Position numbers and translations under genes: made by a program. A stretch of DNA of 64,000 nt from the NCBI GenBank assembly GCA_004519485.1, contig CP038120.1, positions 62,501 to 126,500 on the forward strand, written 5' to 3'. The DNA comes from Nannochloropsis oceanica (lineage: Eukaryota > Sar > Eustigmatophyceae > Eustigmatales > Monodopsidaceae). The notes beneath the pieces are model-generated. The model was given only the letters and a program-made list of their open reading frames with translations. It was not told the origin of the DNA and did no database searches. This document shows positions 21,715-31,836 of the stretch, piece by piece (the first letter of the stretch is position 1; each line of letters starts with the position of its first letter).

Positions 21715-22529
21715 AAAGAGACGGGAAAAGGAAAAGGGTGAGGCGATCAGGCAGAATTTAGGGAGCGAAATGAAAAATTATAGGGGGGCATGGCGACATT
21801 AAACGCTGCATGTATTCTTTGGCTCTTCTCGTTCCTCCTCCCACGCCCTCCAACATGCCTATCATTATTATCCACTGCCTCCCAAAGTTAGTTTATCACT
21901 GCTTTTCACAGTGATTTTTGAGTGCATTGTCATTCACGCGGATTTTCTGAGTTGTTTTGTAAACATTGTGGAGCTTCCACTCGACCTCTCCTAAACCAGG
22001 CTACACTCCTCGATGATCCCTTCTAGATTGATGATGGAAATATGAAGCATAATTGAAAAATAATATAGCTACCAATTTTAAATGACAAGCAGACCAGCAA
22101 TCTTATTAAGCTGTGAAGTAAAGGAAGGAAAACCAACGTCCCCCTTTTCAAATCGCGATTCAAATGAGATCATTTCAACCGACCGTTGAGATTACCGGTT
22201 TTTTGGTTCCATTGTACGCCACTAGCAACAAACAAACCCCCAAATTTCCCAACAACGTGTGCGTACAAGAACAAGTCGGGCAAAAGTGCGACGTACTTCA
22301 TCCAAGGCCTCTCTCGTACTCTCACCCATCTTTCTATCCTGTTCCTGACTTCTCACAACCTCATACGATCTCACACGATACAGGTGGACAGCCTTCGTCG
22401 CTCTTCTTCATTGGTTGGCCGAGCAACCAGACCACATGAACACAATCGTTTACGAGGCAAACAAGGAAAGCAAATGAGCCGAAGATAAACCTCGACCCAA
22501 ATACACGTCCTCTCTGCATCCAGCAAACC
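21715..22529. other. Intergenic, MIOS-like to PPEF genes
   Basis: Same-strand spacer of 815 bases with lower GC between 21770 and 22150. It should hold the 3' end of one transcript and the promoter of the next. No RNA gene or clear promoter motif was seen. Confidence 0.5.
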
Positions 22530-25500
22530 ATGGGTAACGCGTGTGTTCGCCCCGACCCTAGGTACTTTTGCCCCTCCTCTTAGAAACTTATGCCTCCCAT
22601 CCCCTGATATAATGCGGTCTTTTCCCCTCCCCTCTCATCCCATAGATTCGTCCGGGAAGATCGCGGAGTGCTCGACTCCCCGTCCTCTCTTACTACTCCG
22701 ACGCAACAGCGGCAGCAGCAGCGAACGTCCCGCTATGTCCGAGCCCAAAAGCCAACAGCACCACCCCCTTCATCCTACTCCTCTACCTCCTCTTCCTCTC
22801 CCTCATCCACTCTCTCTCATACGAATCCGAGCCTTTTCCGTGGCCTTTTCTCTTCTTCCTATCCTCCCTCCCCCCCTTCTTTGCCCTCGCCGTCCCTCCG
22901 TGTCTCACCCCTATATCACTTTCCTCAGCAGCAATCATTTGTCTCCGATCAAGAAAAAGAGCACTGGAAGGTATTCAATGAGTTGGACAATAAAGGTAAG
23001 ACGAGAAGGGCGACAGGAAGGGAGGGAGGGAAAGGAAGAAGGGAAAGGAGAGGAGAGGAGACATTTCGTTCACAAAACGACGCACTGTGAGCGAGGACAA
23101 CAATTTTGAAGGAGGAAAGAAGGAAGCGATTAGACTTCACTGGAAGAGAGGGATTAAACATCACATTTTTTGCTACTTCTCTTTTTTCTCACGCCCTCAA
23201 ACCCCTCTTTCCCGCGTCCAAAGACGAAGCAGACATGCTAGCCCTTTCCTCCTTCTTCCAAACCTTGTGTCGAACGGCAACCGCGGCGCAGAGCTCTTCC
23301 CTCTTCCCTCCCGTCGACGAGGACAAATCAAACTTCAGTTCTTCCCCGTCCAGCACTGTTTCTTTAAATGGAGGAGGAGGAGGGAGAGGAGCAATGAATA
23401 TGGAGATAAAAGTGCAGCACGTAGGGAGAATTGACAGTATGCTTCACGACTTGAGTCGGTTTGAAATAAATTCAAAATCGGAAATAACGATGGAAGTGGC
23501 GTTAGACGTAATTGACTGTTACCGGCGGGGAGGGAAGTTAGAAAGGGAGAGTGTTCACAAGATTTTGAAGGCGTCTTACTGGTTGTTGAAACGGATGGAG
23601 AACGTGAGGAAAATCGACCTGGAAGAGGATGGCGGGGGGGGAGAAGGGATAGAGGAAGGGGAGGAAGAGCGGAGCAAGGTGGTGGTGTGTGGGGATTTAC
23701 ACGGGCAATTTTTTGACTTGCTCTATGTGTTGGATCTCAATGGCGCGCCGAGCGAAAAGACCCGGTATTTGTTCAATGGTAGGCGAGGGGGGGAAAGAGG
23801 GAGGTGGGGGGAAGATGCCTCTGGAAAGTAAAGCCATTGATTGCCCATTCCTTCTCTGCCTCTCTCCCTCCCTCCCTCTTTCCCATCCTCAATAGGCGAT
23901 TTTGTGGACCGAGGTCCCATGAGCATCGAGGTGATGGTAACGCTGCTGGCTCTGCAAGTAGCCGCGCCCGAGTCCGTATTTCTTAACCGGGGGAATCATG
24001 AAGACATGGGCGTCTGTTTGATGTTTGGATTTATGGTACGTCGTCAAATCACTCCTCTACTTATTCATATTCAATTCACTTTCATTACCTTTTGGAAAAT
24101 TTACGGGAAATGTACTCATTCCTCCCCCATACACTCAAAACAGCGAGAGTGCCTGGATAAGTACGACGAGACGACCTTCTCCATGTTCGTCGAAGTTTTC
24201 CGTTACCTCCCCCTCGCCACCATCATCAATAATCAAGTCCTGGTCCTCCACGGCGGGCTGTTCCGTTCCCCGGGCGTCCTCCTTCAAGACCTTTTCGTCG
24301 CCCCTCGTCACCTTTATGGCTATATCCAGGAGGAGGAAGACGAGGAGGAAGGAGGAGTGGGAAGGCAAGGAGGGAAGCACCGACGAGGAGGGCCAGGGAG
24401 GGGGATGGGGAAGGGTGGCAAGGGGATTGGAGGAGGAAGAGGAGGGAAAACCCTCCCCCCCCCCCCTTCCTCCTCTTTGTCTCCACGGGCTGTTGGCCGT
24501 CCGACCAGTGGCGGACAGCAGCAGCAGCAGCAGCAGCAGCAGCCATTGAAAAGCAAAGGACGCCCTACCCGCATTACCATGGTAACTCCTCCCTCCGCTG
24601 CTGGATTTCACGGCATCAATAAGGTGGACTCCGAATCCTCTTCCGATGAGGAGGACCAGGAGGATGACTTCATGAGGGAGGAACGGGCCAAGAAGCAGCG
24701 GCTTCAGTTCTTGCACCAGGTCATGCGGGATAGCATGTGGTATGTCCCTCCCTCCCTCCCTGTCTCAATTTTTCCGCCCCTTCCTACCCCCTCTTCCACC
24801 ACCTTCTCATCCCTCCCTCCCTCCCTTCTTCCCTCCCACCCTCCTTCACCACAGGTCTGACCCCAAGGCAAGCAACGGTGTCCTTGCCAACCCTCGGGGA
24901 GAAGGTGTCCTCTTCGGCCCGGACGTGACGGCATCGTTCCTCCGGGACAACCACCTGCGAATGCTTATCAGAAGCCACGAATGCGTGCCCCTCGGCTTTG
25001 ACTTCCCTTTCATGGGAGAGCGGGAGGGAGGCAGGGGGGAGGGTGGGGTGGGAGGGAGAGATGGAGAGATGCTCGCTACGTTGTTCTCGGCCTCCAACTA
25101 CGCCGGTGCTGGGAACCAAGGAGCCTTCCTCCGCTTCTTCTGCCGGGACGACAAGAAGCAACGAGAACAGCAGCATCAGCAACAGTCGGAAGTACTCCCA
25201 GCCAAACATTACCATACAGTGCATCCCCTCCCTTCTTCTTCGTCCTCCTCTTCTTCCTCCTCTTCCTCCTCTTCCCCTTCCTCTGCCGTGGCTTGCAACC
25301 TGCATTATTCAGTCCACTGCTTCTTTATGGGCGACCCCCTCTGGCAGGAGCATTCCCTCAATCGCTCCCTTCAGGCCTCCCTCCACAACCTTGTCATCAA
25401 AAGGCGCGAATCTCTCTTTCAGCACTTCCGGAAGGTGGAGGAGGGGAGGAAGGACAAGAAAGGGGTTCGCGCCTCAACAGCAGTGGCAGGTGTGGCTGCT

Positions 25501-26445
25501 GCTGGATCAGCAAACGTGGAGGGAGGAGAACAGAGAAAAGAGGAGGAAGGGAAGGAGGGGAGGTGGAAGGGGTTCATAACGGTGGAGGAATGGGCGGAGG
25601 GAATGCAGATTGTGTGCAAGCTTCAAGTCAACTGGATGGCGCTGAGTGAGTTGTTGATTCACAAGGAGTGTCTTGTGGTGGAGGAAAGGGAGGAGGTAGA
25701 GGAAAATGGAAAAAATGCAGTGATAGGAGGAATGAAGAGAAAACAGAAAAAGGGTAGTCGTGGAGAGGGGAGGGTGTGGGTGCGGTATGGGGACTTCTTG
25801 GAAAATTACCAGGTGCAGTACGGCAAGGCGACGAGGGAGGTGAGACAAGGGATGAGCATGCACATGTTCGATGCGCTGTATGTGAATAGGAGGGAGCTGG
25901 AAGCGATGTTTGCATTTTTTGACAAGGATGGGAACGGGAGTATCACTCGGGAGGAGTTTAGGAAGGGATGCGAGGTGATAAATGAATTGGTGGAAAAGGA
26001 GGAAGGGGAGGGAGGAGGGAGGAAGAAGATTGAGCAGGTGGACCGCCTGTTGGATTTATTGGATATGGATCGGAATGATGCTGTGAGCATCAATGAATTT
26101 TTTGAGGCCTTCCGGTTGTTGGATGCAAGGGATGGAAAGCTCGACGGACGGGTTGGGGAAGTGGAGGAGGAGGAGGAGGAGGAGGAGGAGGAGGACGACG
26201 ACGACGACGACGACGACGATGAGGACGGGAACGGAGAGGAGGAGCAGGATGAAGAGGAGAGCGTGGTCAAGAAGGGGAGTAACAGTCATAGGAGGAGGAT
26301 TGTGAATTCCTCCTCGTCTTCGTTCTCGTCCGCGGAGGGTGAGATGCTCTTGAGGCGGGAGGCGTTGAAGAGGCGGGCGTCGTCGAAGTTGATTTTGGGA
26401 AGGGAGGGAGGAAGGGAGGGGGGATCGTTGTCAATGTCCAGATAA
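22530..26445 (+). CDS. PPEF-type Ser/Thr phosphatase with EF-hands
   Basis: Six exons (22530-22561, 22646-22995, about 23224-23778, 23896-24035, 24144-24739, 24855-26445) join in phase to about 1087 residues. The short first exon gives MGNACVRPD, a myristoylation start with a nearby Cys for palmitoylation. The PPP catalytic motifs are in order: CGDLHGQ (about 283), GDFVDRG (about 312), RGNHED (about 344), LHGGL (about 395), then DPKASNGVLANPRGEG, FGPDVTASFL and IRSHEC (about 600) and LFSASNY. A Glu/Gly/Gln-rich insertion of about 140 residues splits the catalytic domain. EF-hand 1 is canonical (DKDGNGSITREEF, about 913). EF-hand 2 (DMDRNDAVSINEF, about 961) keeps acidic positions but has Asn-Asp-Ala in mid-loop. 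The order phosphatase then EF-hands is that of RdgC/PPEF, a calcium-regulated membrane-linked phosphatase. The acidic C-terminal tail comes from GAG/GAC repeats. Confidence 0.9.
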
Positions 26446-27143
26446 AGAACATATATGAGTAAATATCCATATGGTGAGGTCGGGTTCGAACGAGATAACA
26501 TAATAAAGAATAATGTTTAGTTATTTTTATTTTGAGACGATCGTAAAGAAGCAACACCTTTTCATTCAGACGTATCTAATACCCTGTGTCTTTCTAAGGC
26601 TCATTTCGATCCCTATTCATTTCATTAATCCTCTTACCCTCTCGAACATGAATAGGAGACGTTAATTTTGTTTTTAATGAGCTCTGGGCAGGCAGAAATA
26701 ACACGTATGTGCCTCGCCTCCAGGCAACCCGGAAGCGACAGCGAGTAGAGTTTCGTTCACGAGTGAACACACATCAAGTCACGAACTGACATCGATATGC
26801 ATATACAAGTCACCAGAGAACTCACAGGTTTGTTTTGTGAGCTGCTGGTGGGCTCTTAATTGTGAAGGAGTCTTGGTTGTGCGGCGGCAAACCAGGGCCA
26901 TTGGGGGGGGGGAGGTTGTAAAATCCTTGCCATGCCGTACGAATCTGCCGTCCACAGACAACCACACCTCCATCAAGCAGTGCCACGTATACTCAAATCA
27001 GCAATAATCTTGTGTGCCCCCTTATTCTCATATCTGTCCTTCAATTGCCTCCAAAGGAGCACAAAAATAGGTAATCGCCTTGCGGCCCCTGCTCGCTGGC
27101 CTCTCCGCCTAGCCCTGCCTTGACTTGGTGAGGCACAACAACG
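26446..27143. other. Intergenic, PPEF to WDR3 genes
   Basis: AT-richer 3' flank with AATAAAG near 26508, followed by the presumed WDR3 promoter. The 26446-26515 part is the source sequence of the 3' UTR portion of the upstream truncated copy. No gene is seen. Confidence 0.5.
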
Positions 27144-30100
27144 ATGAAAGTCTACCTCCGCTTCGTCCCCACGACTACCTTTGGTGTCGTCGCTTCTCCC
27201 ACTTGCACGGACCTCCTTCTCGACCCTTCAGGGAAACTGGCCTTGACGGCAGCCTTGGAAAATGTCGCGGTTCTCAACTTGCGATCAGGCGAGCCATTGC
27301 GGACGCTGAGGCCTCCAGGGCCTACTTTGGAAGACCCGGAGACGGAAGTCGCGCATTTAGGGGAGGTGACTGCCTTGGCATTGTCTCCGGATGGGAGGAC
27401 GGTGGCGGTGGGGTATCATGCGGGGGTGATCAATTTATTTGAGATCAAGACTGGGATATTGAAAGTGACACTGCACGGGCATCGGTCGGGGGGGGTAGCG
27501 TGCTTGGTTTTCAGCAGGGGAGGGACGGTTTTAGCAAGTGGTGGAAGGGATACAGATATTATTTTGTGGGACTTGGTCGCGGAGAGTGGATTGTATCGTC
27601 TGAAGGGACACAAAGACGGAGTGACGGGTTTAGTGTTCATCGAGGGAGGAGGGGAGGAAGGGGTGCCTACTCATGTAGTGTCGGTGTCGAAGGACGCGCT
27701 GGTCAAGGTGTGGGAGCTAACGACGGAGCACTGTGTGCAGACGTTGGTAGGGCATCGCTCCGAGGTATGGGCCATCGAGATCTCGCCGGACGGGAAGAGG
27801 ATGGTGACGGGCGCAGCCGACAGGCAGCTACGCGTGTGGAACCTCGAGAAGAAGAAGGAGAAGGAGGAGGAGGGGAAGAGGGAAGGGAGAGACGGTGAGG
27901 TAGATGCGGAGGAGGAGGTGTGTGGGTATATGGGCTCGGTGTTGCGGGAGAGTAATGACCGGTGTTTGAATGTCAAGTATGGAGGGAGGGAGGGAGGGAG
28001 GGGGGAAGGGATGCTGCTGTTGGCGGCCCAGGATGCGGGAAAGCTGGTGGATATCTATAAGGTGAGAAGCGAAGACGAGGCAAAGAAGAAGATGAAGAGG
28101 AGGTTGAAACGTGCGAGGGAAAAGCGGCAGCAGCAGCTGCTGCGGAGATATGGAGGGAGGGAAGGGGAGGAGGAAGGGAATGCATGGGGCATGCCAGTGC
28201 AGCAGAAGAAACTGATGACAGGAGGAATGGACCGAGAGGAGGTCGTGGAGGATGGTGCGCTTGTGGAGCAATTGGCAGCGTCGGATGAGTTGGAGTGGAT
28301 CTTGACCGTCCGTGCTTCCCACAAGGTGCGAGGGATGGTATTTGCTTCTTCCTCCCCCGCTTCCTCCTCCCGCCCTTTCCCCTCAGGCGAAACCGCCCGC
28401 CTTCTTCTCGCCCTTGCCAACAATTCGTTGGAAATGTACACGGTCAGCGTCGGGCGGGAAGGAGGGAAAGAGGGTGGGAGCGCCCCGGTGGAGTACTCGC
28501 GGTTGCTGAGTTTGGATGGGTTGGGCCACCGCAGCGACGTGCGGGCCTTGGCCTTGTCCTCGGACGACAGCATGCTGGCGTCCACGTGCTCACATCAGCT
28601 TAAAGTCTGGTCACGGCCCCAACGGGACGCTTGGAGCAGCAGTCACGGTAGTGGGGGTGGGGGTGGGGTAAGAGGGAGTACCCCGCAGTGTGTGCGGACC
28701 ACTGGGTTGCAAGGCGCGTTCGGCCTGAGCGTTTGTTTCGTGCCCGGGGACCGACACGTTGTGGTGGGGGGGAAGGATGGGAGAATCCTGTTGATCGACC
28801 TAGGCACAGGCGATATTTTGGAAACACACAGGCCTCCTCGCTCTCAGGCAGACGACGATGACGACGAGGAGGACGAGGACGAGGAAGGGAAGGAGGACGT
28901 ATTGTACGATGGGCATGCAGGTGCGGTGTGGTCGATGGACGTGCGACCGGACGGCAAGGGTATGGCTACTGGAGGAGCGGATAAAGAGGTGAAGTTCTGG
29001 GACTTTGATATGGACGTGCTGGAGGAAGTGGCCAATGGAGAGCGCGGCGGTGCAGGCGGGACCAAAAGCTTGCGCTTGGTCCATACGCGGACATTAAAGC
29101 TCAGCGATGATGTGTTGGCAATCCGTTACTCGTATTCGCGGGACCCGAGTAAATTGCTCCTGGCAGTGGCGCTCTTGGACTCGACCGTGAAGGTGTTTTT
29201 CGACGACTCGCTCAAGTTCTTCTTGTCCTTGTACGGCCATAAACTCCCGGTGCTGAGCCTGGATATAAGTGACGACAACGAGCTGATTATCACGGGCTCG
29301 GCGGACAAGACGATCAAGATTTGGGGTTTGGATTTTGGGGATTGCCATCGCTCCTTGCTCGCGCACGCGGACAGCGTCATGTCCTTGAGATTTTTGCCGG
29401 GGACGCATTGTTTCTTCAGTGGCGGGAAGGACAAGGTGGTAAAGTACTGGGATGCCGACCATTTCGAGCTGATTTTGACGCACAAGGGGCATGGCGGGGA
29501 GGTGTGGTCGATGGCGATGGGGCGGGACGGCGGTTTCTTTGTGAGCGCAGGCGGGGATCGGAGTATCCGGGTATGGGAGCGGAGCGAAGATCAGGTGTAC
29601 TTAGAGGAAGAGCGCCAGCGTGAGCTCGAAGGGATGTTTGAGGAAGGGGCTGGGAAGGACGGAGGAGATTTGGAAGTAGAGGGGGAGGAGAGCGGGCGGG
29701 CGAGTAAACGGAGCCTGGAGAGTGTGAAGCATGCCGAGCGCTTGGGAGAAGCCTTGGAAACGGCAGCCGCCGACGAGGCGGTGGGCAAGGAACACGCCAA
29801 GTTGTTGCTTGCGGCGGCGTCCAATAAAAGAGTATCTCTTCCTCCTCCTCGCCCTCCCAATCCGCTAATGTTGGGGTTGCCGCCCCATCGGTTTATCCTC
29901 TTTCACCTTCGTCTCATCAAGGGCCCGGACTTGGAACAAGCCTTGCTTGTCTTGCCTCTCGACCAGATGCAGCGCCTCCTCCAAGCCCTTCTGTTGCTGC
30001 TGCAGGAGAATGTAGAGGTGGAGTTATGCTGGCGCTGTGTGCTCTTTCTCCTCCAGACGCATCACCATACACTCCTCCATTGTCGGGCCTTGGTCCCGGC

Positions 30101-30302
30101 ATTGACCCAGCTAAGGGGTGGGTGCAAAGAGCAGTTGAGGAGATGGCGGGAGGGCGTGGCGATGAATGTGGAAGGGCTGCGGTTGCTCAAGAGAGAGGTG
30201 GAGGAGGAAAAGCAGGCGTTTGTGGTGCCTGCAGTAGATTCAGGAGGTAGAGAGAGTGTGACGGAGGAGGAGACGAAGAAGATGAAGAAGCGCAAGACAT
30301 GA
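27144..30302 (+). CDS. WDR3/Utp12-like U3 snoRNP WD40 protein
   Basis: A single open exon encodes 1052 residues starting MKVYLRFVPTTTFGVVASP, the usual WDR3/Dip2 opening. Many WD40 blades follow: VTALALSPDGRTVAVGYHAG, GGRDTDIILWDL, VVSVSKDALVKVWEL, EISPDGKRMVTGAADRQLRVWNL, SMDVRPDGKGMATGGADKEVKFWDF, LDISDDNELIITGSADKTIKIW and MGRDGGFFVSAGGDRSIRVWER. Together they form two beta-propellers. The C-terminal helical Utp12 domain (about 900-1020) includes LEQALLVLPLDQMQRLL and VELCWRCVLFLLQTHHHTLL, and the tail is Lys-rich. WDR3 is part of the UTP-B complex of the small-subunit processome in the nucleolus. Acidic Glu/Gly insertions lengthen loops between blades. No intron is needed. Confidence 0.95.
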   Translation: MKVYLRFVPTTTFGVVASPTCTDLLLDPSGKLALTAALENVAVLNLRSGEPLRTLRPPGPTLEDPETEVAHLGEVTALALSPDGRTVAVGYHAGVINLFEIKTGILKVTLHGHRSGGVACLVFSRGGTVLASGGRDTDIILWDLVAESGLYRLKGHKDGVTGLVFIEGGGEEGVPTHVVSVSKDALVKVWELTTEHCVQTLVGHRSEVWAIEISPDGKRMVTGAADRQLRVWNLEKKKEKEEEGKREGRDGEVDAEEEVCGYMGSVLRESNDRCLNVKYGGREGGRGEGMLLLAAQDAGKLVDIYKVRSEDEAKKKMKRRLKRAREKRQQQLLRRYGGREGEEEGNAWGMPVQQKKLMTGGMDREEVVEDGALVEQLAASDELEWILTVRASHKVRGMVFASSSPASSSRPFPSGETARLLLALANNSLEMYTVSVGREGGKEGGSAPVEYSRLLSLDGLGHRSDVRALALSSDDSMLASTCSHQLKVWSRPQRDAWSSSHGSGGGGGVRGSTPQCVRTTGLQGAFGLSVCFVPGDRHVVVGGKDGRILLIDLGTGDILETHRPPRSQADDDDDEEDEDEEGKEDVLYDGHAGAVWSMDVRPDGKGMATGGADKEVKFWDFDMDVLEEVANGERGGAGGTKSLRLVHTRTLKLSDDVLAIRYSYSRDPSKLLLAVALLDSTVKVFFDDSLKFFLSLYGHKLPVLSLDISDDNELIITGSADKTIKIWGLDFGDCHRSLLAHADSVMSLRFLPGTHCFFSGGKDKVVKYWDADHFELILTHKGHGGEVWSMAMGRDGGFFVSAGGDRSIRVWERSEDQVYLEEERQRELEGMFEEGAGKDGGDLEVEGEESGRASKRSLESVKHAERLGEALETAAADEAVGKEHAKLLLAAASNKRVSLPPPRPPNPLMLGLPPHRFILFHLRLIKGPDLEQALLVLPLDQMQRLLQALLLLLQENVEVELCWRCVLFLLQTHHHTLLHCRALVPALTQLRGGCKEQLRRWREGVAMNVEGLRLLKREVEEEKQAFVVPAVDSGGRESVTEEETKKMKKRKT

Positions 30303-30593
30303 CGTGGTCGAAGCCTAGAGATAGAAGGCAGGAGGGAGGGAAGAGTGAAGCCGTAACTAAGGCCTACATGAACATGCGTGTGCGTGTGTGTGAAATGTCG
30401 GATAGAGAAAATATAATCAAACCAAATCAAACCAACGAAAAGTATACCTGCTCGACGGAACGAAGGAATTTAAGATAGCCGCCAAAATGCTGTACACATA
30501 ACGCTGATCTGCTTTGTTGCTCGCTTTATATCTCGAAGCGGAGTCGTCGGACCATTACACATTACACATATTTTGTGCGTGAATGTACACTAT

Positions 30594-31119
30594 CTATCTT
30601 CGTCGATCCGCCCCGCCTCCTCCTCTTCCTCCTCCTCCTTCCCCTCCACCACCTCTTCCTCCACCCTTTTTTTCCCCTTTTCCTGCCGTCGGCCGCCTCC
30701 TCTCTTCGCTCTCGGCCAGCTTTCCTTTCAGCCTAGCCCTCAAAGTACTTTTTTGTGGGTTCCGATTCCACCCGTACAGGCGTGTTTTCATCCCCTCACT
30801 CGGAGGTCTGGGCCACTCTCTAATGTTTGCATTCGTCTGCATCGCTTCCTCTAACGCTGCCAACTCATCGTCCTCCTCATCCTCCTTTTCTGCTTCCTTT
30901 CCCCCTCCCTTCTTGATCGCTGCCTTGTTCTGTGCGACAACCGTCTCAGCGATCACCGCAATGGTATCAGCCTGCTGCTGTTGCTGCTGTAGCTGCTGCT
31001 GGCGCGCGAGACGCTCGGCATGTAAAGAGCCTAGCCCCACATTCCCTTTGAGAGGAGCGACATGCTTTCTGCTGCTGATCTTACCACCACTGCTGAAGGA
31101 ATGTAAGGAATGGCCATCA

Positions 31120-31159
<40 letters not shown>

Positions 31160-31787
31160 CCTCCTCTTTATTCTGCTGCTTCTGCTGCTGCTGCTTCCCT
31201 TGCGTGTTAAGAGTGGAGGTGCTCATCTTTTTTTGTTTCTTCTCATTAGTCGTTGCTGTAGCTGCTGATGCTTTAGCTAGAGACAATGCTTTTTCCCCCT
31301 TCTTGTTCTCGACCTCATCCTCGTCCTCTCCTCCATCCTCCTTCCCCATCGCTACAGCCGTCAAAACTGGGAAAGGGGGGGTGGGAGGGAGAGTCCGCTC
31401 CAACACCAAACATCGCTTTCTGCCTACCCCTTGGCTAGTATGTGTAATGGGTGGAGAAAGTTTCAACCCTTCCACAAGATCATGCACCATTTTCCGCTGT
31501 CTCCCACTCAGCTCGGGAGAGAGGGCGAGGCGCCGGGAGAGAGAGGGGTTGTAGACGGGGAGGCAGAAGGCGAGGACTTGTGCGACCAGGTGGTTGTCGG
31601 GGATAGAACTGTCGGAGAGGGAAGGACCGATGGGTCGCTGCTGCTGCAGGCTCTCCTCCTCCTCTTCGTCCTCTTCCCGCCCCTGATCCTCCTTCTCTTC
31701 TTCTAGCTTGTTGTCATCACTGCTGCTGCTGCTGCTCTTGCCGAGGTCCACAACCACAGCAGAACTTCCGTTTGTCATCTTCGTTGC

Positions 31788-31836
<49 letters not shown>

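Noticed and set aside
26474-26500. T-loop-like GGTTCGAAC suggesting a tRNA
   Set aside because: The flanking bases do not pair as a T-stem and no D-arm, anticodon arm or acceptor stem is present; the segment is 3' UTR of the phosphatase gene.
30583-31554. 323-codon plus-strand Cys/Ser-rich frame
   Set aside because: It mirrors CTG repeats of the helicase gene on the other strand.
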